Shown piece after piece: positions 13,825 to 18,263 of a stretch of DNA of 18,263 nucleotides; within the stretch, counting starts at the first letter, position 1; every line of letters starts with the position of its first letter. The notes under the pieces were generated by a model that was not told where the DNA came from, did not search any database, and worked only from the letters and a program-made list of their open reading frames with translations. Source of the DNA: Acidobacteriota bacterium. GTDB lineage: Bacteria; Actinomycetota; Acidimicrobiia; Acidimicrobiales; SHLQ01. Both the position numbers and the translations under genes were made by a program. Location: contig JADFOM010000015.1 in NCBI GenBank assembly GCA_022562835.1, positions 1 through 18,263 on the forward strand, read 5' to 3'.

Positions 13825-14424
13825 ATGAGGACTGTGACCGAGGCAGTGCTCGCCGACCGCAGCCGTTGGGACGTCGCCGAACGCCAGAAGGTGCGCGCAC
13901 TTTTCGACGAGCTGTCCGCGACTTGGACCGAGGATCGGATCGGGAACGACGCGCGGCTGCTCCCCATCTCCGATGGTCTTGAGCGCGGCGTGGTCAATAC
14001 CGGTAGGTGTCTCGATCTAGGAGCCGGAACTGGGCTCGGCACGGAGGTCCTCAGTGAACACTTTCGCGAGGTCGTGTCGGCAGATCTCTCCCTTGCGATG
14101 CTCGCCAACTCGGTGATAGACGTCAATCGCGTGCAGGCCGACGGCGCGACCCTACCGTTTCGTGATGATGCCTTCGACTGCGTCGCGCTCGTCAACATGA
14201 TGCTCTTTCCAGAGGAGGTCGACCGTATCCTCGCGCCGGCCGGCGCCGTCTTGTGGGTGAGTTCGCGCGGCGACCAGACCCCGATCTACCTGTCCGATGT
14301 CGCGGTCGGCGAGGCATTGCCGGGGTCTTGGCACGGTGTTGCATCCGCGGCGGGTAGCGGGAGCTGGTGTGTGCTGCGCAGAGACCGCGATGTCAGTCGC
14401 CCAGACCCCTCCCGGCGCCTGTGA
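13825..14424 (+). CDS. Class I SAM-dependent methyltransferase
   Basis: A 199-residue Rossmann-fold methyltransferase of the UbiE/Methyltransf_11 kind. SAM motif I is CLDLGAGTG (62-70); the acidic residue after strand 2 is D87 in VSADLS; motif III-like VQADGATLPFRDDAFDCV (103-120) follows. The N-terminal helix ADRSRWDVAERQKVRALFDELSATW resembles a cap region. The substrate cannot be told. The start is uncertain: the ATG at 13825 gives a compact protein, but the frame is open upstream to a TTG at 13735 (30 more residues) and has a GTG at 13753; no ribosome site clearly favours one. It is divergent from serS and its 3' end overlaps the convergent crcB gene by 32 bp. No partner gene suggests a pathway. 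Confidence 0.82.
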   Translation: MRTVTEAVLADRSRWDVAERQKVRALFDELSATWTEDRIGNDARLLPISDGLERGVVNTGRCLDLGAGTGLGTEVLSEHFREVVSADLSLAMLANSVIDVNRVQADGATLPFRDDAFDCVALVNMMLFPEEVDRILAPAGAVLWVSSRGDQTPIYLSDVAVGEALPGSWHGVASAAGSGSWCVLRRDRDVSRPDPSRRL

Positions 14425-14716
14425 AGGTCAACGCTCCGATGATCGTCACCAACACGTAGGCGATCATGCGAGCACGAGACCGAGAGCCCATATCGTCGGC
14501 GATGAGGCTGAACGATGAATAGGAGGTCAACGTTCCCAGAGCACCGAACGCAACCGGTTCGACCCAACGCCCCGCACGTGTAGCAACGAGTCCGATCGTG
14601 AACGATCCGGCGAGATTGATGACCAACAAGGCTGCCCAACCAGGCCAGTGGCGCATGATGATGAACCGACACGACGCCCCAAGGGCGCCAAACACACCGA
14701 TGTAGACAGCGGTCAT
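14393..14716 (-). CDS. crcB: CrcB/FluC fluoride ion channel, second copy
   Basis: A 107-residue, four-helix membrane protein of the Fluc family, which exports fluoride as an antiparallel dimer. Signatures: GALGASCRF (10-18), VINLAGSFTIG with the conserved Asn34, and the GALGTLTSYSSF segment (58-69), the counterpart of the usual GFxGGxTTFSTF motif that includes the Phe box. The ATG lies inside the stop of the upstream copy (ATGA), so the two are coupled and probably form a heterodimer, as known for some Fluc pairs. The reported heterodimeric systems have opposite fixed topologies; I did not resolve topology here. The 3' end overlaps the methyltransferase gene tail to tail by 32 bp. Confidence 0.9.
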   Translation of the reverse strand: MTAVYIGVFGALGASCRFIIMRHWPGWAALLVINLAGSFTIGLVATRAGRWVEPVAFGALGTLTSYSSFSLIADDMGSRSRARMIAYVLVTIIGALTFTGAGRGLGD

Positions 14717-15057
14717 CGCATCAGGCCCGCCCGTCTTATCGACTCGATCACGATCACACCGCCAAACGCAGAGGCCGTGCCGTAGAACAGCGCCTCAGCG
14801 AACATTTCGCGACGCACCAGCTCACTCAACTCAAAAGCGAGTGTCGATACGGATGTGACACCGCCGCAGAATCCGACCGCTAGCCCGGTCCGCCAATGAG
14901 GGTCGGTCATGCGGGGAACGAGCGCAACCAATAGCGCGGTCCCGATGAGGTTGATGACCAAAGTGCGGATCGGGAACGATGAGAACCCAGCGTCTACGAG
15001 TACAACCCATCGGACGAGCGCCCCGACGATGCCTCCGAGAGCAACATGACGAACCAT
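14713..15057 (-). CDS. crcB: CrcB/FluC fluoride ion channel, first copy
   Basis: A 114-residue Fluc protein with four membrane helices. Signatures: GGIVGALVRW (8-17), RTLVINLIGT with the conserved Asn36, and GFCGGVTSVSTLAFEL (62-77). In the Phe-box region this copy has Val and Leu where the usual motif has Phe, so it differs from its partner; the two copies are not recent duplicates. The ATG start is 7 nt from a TAATGT -10 element; the frame is open far upstream to 15384, but that part is the antisense shadow of pdxH. No fluoride riboswitch fits in the very short leader. It is translated with the second copy through an ATGA overlap. Confidence 0.9.
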   Translation of the reverse strand: MVRHVALGGIVGALVRWVVLVDAGFSSFPIRTLVINLIGTALLVALVPRMTDPHWRTGLAVGFCGGVTSVSTLAFELSELVRREMFAEALFYGTASAFGGVIVIESIRRAGLMR

Positions 15058-15070
15058 CGCAGCGACATTA
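15058..15070 (-). promoter_or_regulatory. crcB pair -10 element, near-leaderless
   Basis: TAATGT (15070 down to 15065) matches TANNNT and is followed by 7 nt and the ATG. It leaves no room for a structured leader. Confidence 0.5.
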
Positions 15071-15145
15071 GGCGCAGTGCGAGAGCGGGCGACGGTTGGG
15101 CCGAACAATCGCTTCGTCGGTGCACACTTTGTGGCCCGGAGAGTC

Positions 15146-15157
15146 GATACTTGACGC
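15146..15157 (+). promoter_or_regulatory. pdxH leaderless -10 element
   Basis: GATACT (15146-15151), one mismatch from TANNNT, then exactly 6 nt to GTG at 15158. No Shine-Dalgarno is present, which supports leaderless initiation and the GTG start. Confidence 0.5.
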
Positions 15158-15793
15158 GTGGATCTAAGCGCCGCGAGAGACGAGTACGAATCAAAGGGCC
15201 TGAGCGAGGGCGACGTCGACCCTGAGCCGATGGCACAACTGAGCCGTTGGTTCGAGGAGGTTTCTGCCGCGGAGTACTTCGAGCCTGAGGCGATGATCGT
15301 GGCGACCGTCGACGATGAAGGCAATCCACAAGTCCGCACCGTGCTGTGTCGTGGGGTCGCCCTCGATGGTGTTCGGTTCTTCACGAACTACGAAAGCGCC
15401 AAAGGCTCCGAACTTCGGAAGCGCCCATCGGCCAGCCTGTTGTTCACATGGGTTGAATTGCGACGTCAGGTCCGCGTGGAGGGGATGGCGGAGCTATTGA
15501 CCACAGCCGAGAACGATGCCTACTTCGCATCGCGGCCGAGAGGATCGCAACTCGGAGCGTGGGCTTCGCGCCAGAGCGAGGTCGTCGAGTCGCGCGCGGC
15601 GCTCGAGACCGCGTTCGAAGAGGTCGCGCAGCGGTTCGAGGGGCTCGAAGTGCCGCGTCCAGACCATTGGGGAGGGTTTCTCGTGCGTCCCTCGCGCGTC
15701 GAGTTCTGGCAGGGCCGGGAGAACCGGATGCATGATCGTCTGCGTTACGAGCGCAACGGTGAGCGCTGGATCATCGAACGTCTTGCGCCTTAA
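15158..15793 (+). CDS. pdxH: Pyridoxine/pyridoxamine 5'-phosphate oxidase
   Basis: An FMN enzyme that oxidises pyridoxine or pyridoxamine 5'-phosphate to pyridoxal 5'-phosphate (vitamin B6 salvage). The 211-residue length is normal for PdxH. Signatures: NPQVRTVLCRG (56-66) and FFTNYESAKGSEL (74-86), which contact FMN; RQVRVEG (103-109); SRPRGSQLGAWASRQS (125-140); and the C-terminal dimerisation region FWQGRENRMHDRLRY ending WIIERLAP, the classic family end. The complete set of motifs separates it from the broader pyridoxamine-oxidase-like flavoproteins. It is convergent with the PGA-hydrolase gene and overlaps it by 23 bp. It stands alone with its own promoter. Confidence 0.96.
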   Translation: MDLSAARDEYESKGLSEGDVDPEPMAQLSRWFEEVSAAEYFEPEAMIVATVDDEGNPQVRTVLCRGVALDGVRFFTNYESAKGSELRKRPSASLLFTWVELRRQVRVEGMAELLTTAENDAYFASRPRGSQLGAWASRQSEVVESRAALETAFEEVAQRFEGLEVPRPDHWGGFLVRPSRVEFWQGRENRMHDRLRYERNGERWIIERLAP

Positions 15794-16382
15794 CGACCTC
15801 GACAAGCGCGGCGATGACCTGATCGACTTGGGTGGCCCGACCGATCCCGTCACAGTCCGACCAGCCCTGCTCCGCGCGGTTCCAACGGAGGCCAGGGCCG
15901 AGCTCAATCTGAACGCCGGCGTTGATTGGACGGTTGACCGGATTCTGTTCGTGTAGACCGCGCAGCCCAGCGGGGATCTGGGCCATCTCGTCGACGATCG
16001 AGAATTCGTCGCCGAGGTGGATGCGTAATGCCGAGCCCACCGATGCCGCTAGGGAGCGGTTGTGACCACCCAGAAGTACGGTTCGGAGCTGATCGTGCCG
16101 GCCATATCCATGCACGGTGACGATTGTGTCGACATGATCCATGAACGCCCTGAAGGTCTCCGACTCGTCGGGTTTCACCTCGGTCGACGGGAGATGCAGG
16201 TCGGGGTCGTCGGGCAGAAGAATGCCGTAGTACGAAGCGCCTGCTGTAGCAGCCGCCTCCCGAGCAATCACGTCGGTCGCACGTTCCAGCATTCCGCCGT
16301 GATAAGCGCAGATCCCGAAGGACGAACGAAGCGTGCTCTCCTCGCGGACGTCATCACGCGCCAAGATTGCAGCCAAGCTCAT
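15771..16382 (-). CDS. Poly-gamma-glutamate hydrolase family protein
   Basis: A 203-residue protein of the phage-type poly-gamma-glutamate hydrolase family (Pfam PF05908), related in fold to zinc carboxypeptidases. Visible metal-site candidates: H28 and E33 in AYHGGMLE, H91 in VTVHGYG, and H107 in LGGHNR; E160 in QIELGPGLR is a possible catalytic glutamate. The ATA-GASYYGI segment after the first motif is also typical. There is no signal peptide or membrane helix, so it is probably cytoplasmic. Some family members degrade capsular poly-gamma-glutamate, but no capsule genes are present here and the true substrate is unknown. Start: ATG exactly 6 nt after a TAAAGT -10 box. Confidence 0.8.
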   Translation of the reverse strand: MSLAAILARDDVREESTLRSSFGICAYHGGMLERATDVIAREAAATAGASYYGILLPDDPDLHLPSTEVKPDESETFRAFMDHVDTIVTVHGYGRHDQLRTVLLGGHNRSLAASVGSALRIHLGDEFSIVDEMAQIPAGLRGLHEQNPVNRPINAGVQIELGPGLRWNRAEQGWSDCDGIGRATQVDQVIAALVEVVKAQDVR

Positions 16383-16394
16383 TATGCGACTTTA
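16383..16394 (-). promoter_or_regulatory. Leaderless -10 element of the PGA-hydrolase gene
   Basis: TAAAGT (16394 down to 16389), then CGCATA and ATG: the ideal TANNNT-N6-ATG geometry. No ribosome site is visible. Confidence 0.55.
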
Positions 16395-16441
16395 GGGCAT
16401 GAGGGCGTGGCCGCCGAAATGAGACCGCCTGGCTGAAGTGC

Positions 16442-17563
16442 TCAGGAGTCGACCGAAACTGGGGCCTGTGAGGTGTTGTGGCGTAGACGTTTCGCTAGTC
16501 CATGGAGCGCCCATGCCAACAAGGCGACTCCTGCCATTTCGAGGATTACGCCCCAACGCAGCGGATCGGTGAACCAGTGTCCGACTCGTTGAGGGATAGA
16601 CGCGATGAGTCGAATCGTGGGCAGGGTGATCAGCTCGCCCTGATAACCGAGGATCTCGATTCCCGCGACGAGAGTTGCAAACGCCCGGGAGTACCAGCGA
16701 AACCGCACGGGATCGATTACCGGTCGCATTCCCCAAAGGACCATGCCGACGATGGTTAGTACAAGGACGAGACCAATGTGTGTCGCACTGACGTCTGTGA
16801 CCCAAGCGCTGAGATGGGCTTGGAACTCGTCGAGGCGAGCCTGTGCAGGGTTGATAGTTACTCCTACAGGGTCACGAAACACTTGAATCTCGTACCATCC
16901 GTACGCGAGGAGGTAAACACCAGCGAACATCAGCATTCCGCCCGAGATTCGGTTTATGTAGGGCAGCACTGAACGCATCTTGCGGGCCACCGAATCGCGT
17001 GCCATCGATATCGATAGCGTAAGAAACAGCACAACACTGCCCATACCGAGGGCGTAGGCCAGGAACTGGCCGACACCTTCGACGAACCCTTGGTCGGTGA
17101 ACGAAGTGGTGATCGCGGACAGAAACAGCGGTGCGGTGCAGCCGAATGAGACGATCGCGAAGCTGATGCCGAACACGAATACCGAGCCGAGGTTGCGGCT
17201 GCGTCCGCCTTTGTCCAGGCGGGGAAGGTTCAGTCTTGGCTCGTAGCCAGCGAGCATGGCAACGCCGAGCGGGAGGAGAAGGATCCCGGTGCCGAGCGTG
17301 ACCCAGGGAAGCCGTTGCTCGATCGCCCCTGTCGTGATGATGTTACGGGTCACGATGCCGATCAGTCCGAAGACCAACACGAAGCTTGCGGTGATGATCA
17401 GCCCGACGGTTAGGCCTCGCAGGGTCGAGTTCACACCATCGCCGTCGGCCGTGTCGTCGCTAATGAAGTATGCGAGGTATGTCGGCAACATCGCGAAGCC
17501 GCAAGGATTGAACGCTGCGACCAGGCCTAGTGAGAACGGGTAGGCGAGCTCGATGTCGATCAT
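16442..17563 (-). CDS. ccdA: CcdA family thiol-disulfide transporter, C-terminally extended
   Basis: A membrane protein that carries reducing equivalents from cytoplasmic thioredoxin to extracytoplasmic thioredoxin-like proteins. The CcdA/DsbD core (about residues 1-230) has the two redox cysteines in their family settings: NPCGFAMLPTYL with C21 and FGCTAPLFL with C142. At 373 residues it is over 100 longer than a typical CcdA; the extra part has a presumably extracytoplasmic stretch (about 230-260) and three more hydrophobic segments. The ATG overlaps the stop of the TlpA-like gene (ATGA), so they are cotranslated and very likely partners. The pair probably keeps the CXXCH cysteines of the cytochrome c domain of CtaC, and perhaps CuA cysteines, reduced. 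ResB/ResC are not in the window. Confidence 0.9.
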   Translation of the reverse strand: MIDIELAYPFSLGLVAAFNPCGFAMLPTYLAYFISDDTADGDGVNSTLRGLTVGLIITASFVLVFGLIGIVTRNIITTGAIEQRLPWVTLGTGILLLPLGVAMLAGYEPRLNLPRLDKGGRSRNLGSVFVFGISFAIVSFGCTAPLFLSAITTSFTDQGFVEGVGQFLAYALGMGSVVLFLTLSISMARDSVARKMRSVLPYINRISGGMLMFAGVYLLAYGWYEIQVFRDPVGVTINPAQARLDEFQAHLSAWVTDVSATHIGLVLVLTIVGMVLWGMRPVIDPVRFRWYSRAFATLVAGIEILGYQGELITLPTIRLIASIPQRVGHWFTDPLRWGVILEMAGVALLAWALHGLAKRLRHNTSQAPVSVDS

Positions 17564-18156
17564 GACCGGTACAACTCGTCGATCTTTTCGTTGAGCTGGT
17601 CAGCGGTGAGTGTGCCGGCGTGACTATCGACGAGTTCACCCGCAGGATCTAAAAATAGCGTTGTGGGCATGGCCAGCCCTTCAATTTCACGGAAGAAGAA
17701 TCCGTCCGGGTCGCGTCCAAGCAGGTAGGTAACACCGGTGCGATCGGCGAGCTCATCGGCCGCCTCCTCTCGATCCGACGTGTTCAAGCCGACGAATGTG
17801 ATCTCCTCGCCGACGACCTGGTGGACCTCCTCGAAGTCGGGCATCTCAGCGATGCACGCCTGACAGGTGGAAGACCAGAAATTCACGATCGTCGGCTTGC
17901 CTCTTAGTGCCGCCAGGCTTGTCGTCGCGCCATCGAAGGTCTCGAACTCGGTGGTAATGAACGCTGGCGTCGTCTCGTCGATGGGAGGGACCTCGACGGG
18001 ATCGCCAAGCTTGATAACCCGGCCGTCAGCGCTGGGGCCCTCATCGCCCCCATCATCATCGCTCAGGATCATGAACAAGGCGCCGACGGCGACGATCAGC
18101 GCAATGGCAGAGGCCATTAGACCGAGCGTCAATATCGATCTGCGTTTTGTGTTCAA
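17560..18156 (-). CDS. TlpA/ResA-like membrane-anchored thioredoxin
   Basis: A 198-residue extracytoplasmic thiol-disulfide oxidoreductase. After MNTKRRS comes a single membrane anchor (about 8-31), then an Asp/Gly-rich linker and a thioredoxin-fold domain. The active site is W94-S-S-T-C98-Q-A-C101, and the cis-proline loop is AMPTTLFLD. ResA-type proteins reduce apocytochrome c before heme attachment; relatives reduce CuA sites. Coupling with ccdA fits either. The TTG start is chosen because it gives a short positive N-terminus before the anchor and lies about 24 nt from the start point expected for the TAGACT box at 18192; a TTG at 18186 would add ten residues and abuts that box, so it is less likely. 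It is the first gene of a two-gene unit. Confidence 0.9.
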   Translation of the reverse strand: MNTKRRSILTLGLMASAIALIVAVGALFMILSDDDGGDEGPSADGRVIKLGDPVEVPPIDETTPAFITTEFETFDGATTSLAALRGKPTIVNFWSSTCQACIAEMPDFEEVHQVVGEEITFVGLNTSDREEAADELADRTGVTYLLGRDPDGFFFREIEGLAMPTTLFLDPAGELVDSHAGTLTADQLNEKIDELYRS

Positions 18157-18192
18157 CCTGTTACTTTCAGCTGCCGCTACACACAAAGTCTA
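18157..18192 (-). promoter_or_regulatory. tlpA-ccdA promoter region
   Basis: TAGACT (18192 down to 18187) fits TANNNT; transcription would begin near 18180 and leave a leader of about 24 nt containing CTGAAAG before the TTG at 18156. The -35 is unclear. The remaining bases to 18263 hold no feature I can support. Confidence 0.35.
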
Positions 18193-18263
18193 CGGATGAT
18201 CGAACCCAGCCCGTGGTCGCGGCATTCCCAACCCTTGCCGGGGTCGGTGCGAGGTGGCACCCA

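Noticed and set aside
15058..15157. Fluoride (crcB motif) riboswitch upstream of the crcB pair
   Set aside because: The -10 box lies 7 nt from the ATG, leaving no leader to fold.
14713..15384. Extended N-terminus for the first CrcB copy
   Set aside because: The extra 109 residues are antisense to pdxH and lack membrane or family features; the Fluc fold begins at 15057.
18177..18263. Partial minus-strand gene or tRNA at the right edge
   Set aside because: One frame is open from the edge to a TAG at 18177, but more than one frame is open over this short stretch, and a GGTTCGATC string lacks a pairing T-stem. Not enough sequence to call.

Overview
This window looks like chromosome of an actinobacterium, most likely class Acidimicrobiia (Ilumatobacter-like). 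That placement is inferred from the clpS/DUF2017 pair, the actinobacterial style of CtaA/CtaB, many GTG starts and leaderless TANNNT promoters, and a moderately high GC content. I could not run a search. Gene density is very high: no stretch over about 160 bp lacks a gene.

Layout. (1) 1-1307, + strand: the 3' part of a PlsY-like acyltransferase overlapped by a DegV-family protein. (2) 1348-3034, - strand: heme A synthase ctaA, then clpS, then a DUF2017 protein, joined by short stop/start overlaps. (3) 3106-3996, + strand: heme O synthase ctaB, divergent from ctaA across a 71-bp two-way promoter. (4) 4157-12312, + strand: an eight-gene respiratory operon. Its last five genes are a caa3-type cytochrome c oxidase (ctaC with a fused cytochrome c, ctaD, ctaE, a subunit IV) and the copper assembly factor ctaG. 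(5) 12313-12463: a repeat- and hairpin-rich spacer. (6) 12464-13707, - strand: serS with a one-base frameshift near its 3' end. (7) A methyltransferase (+), two tandem CrcB/FluC fluoride channels (-), pdxH (+) and a poly-gamma-glutamate hydrolase family protein (-). (8) 16442-18156, - strand: a TlpA-like thioredoxin coupled to a long CcdA.

The most unusual content is the first three genes of the oxidase operon (4157-7195). They form a 'shadow oxidase' module: a full-length subunit I paralogue that keeps the CoxI framework but has lost all six metal-binding histidines and the key D- and K-channel residues; a subunit III paralogue that lost its conserved polar residues; and a membrane protein carrying a subunit-IV-like hairpin that matches, without gaps, the hairpin fused to the C-terminus of the true CtaD. 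The module has no subunit II counterpart, and it is closely spaced or overlapping with the genuine oxidase genes. I infer a structural, assembly or regulatory role.

How the genes work together: CtaB and CtaA convert heme B to heme O and then heme A for CtaD; CtaG delivers copper to CuB; CcdA/TlpA probably provide reductant for cytochrome c and possibly CuA cysteines. The window therefore holds much of the build path for a caa3 oxidase plus an undescribed companion module.
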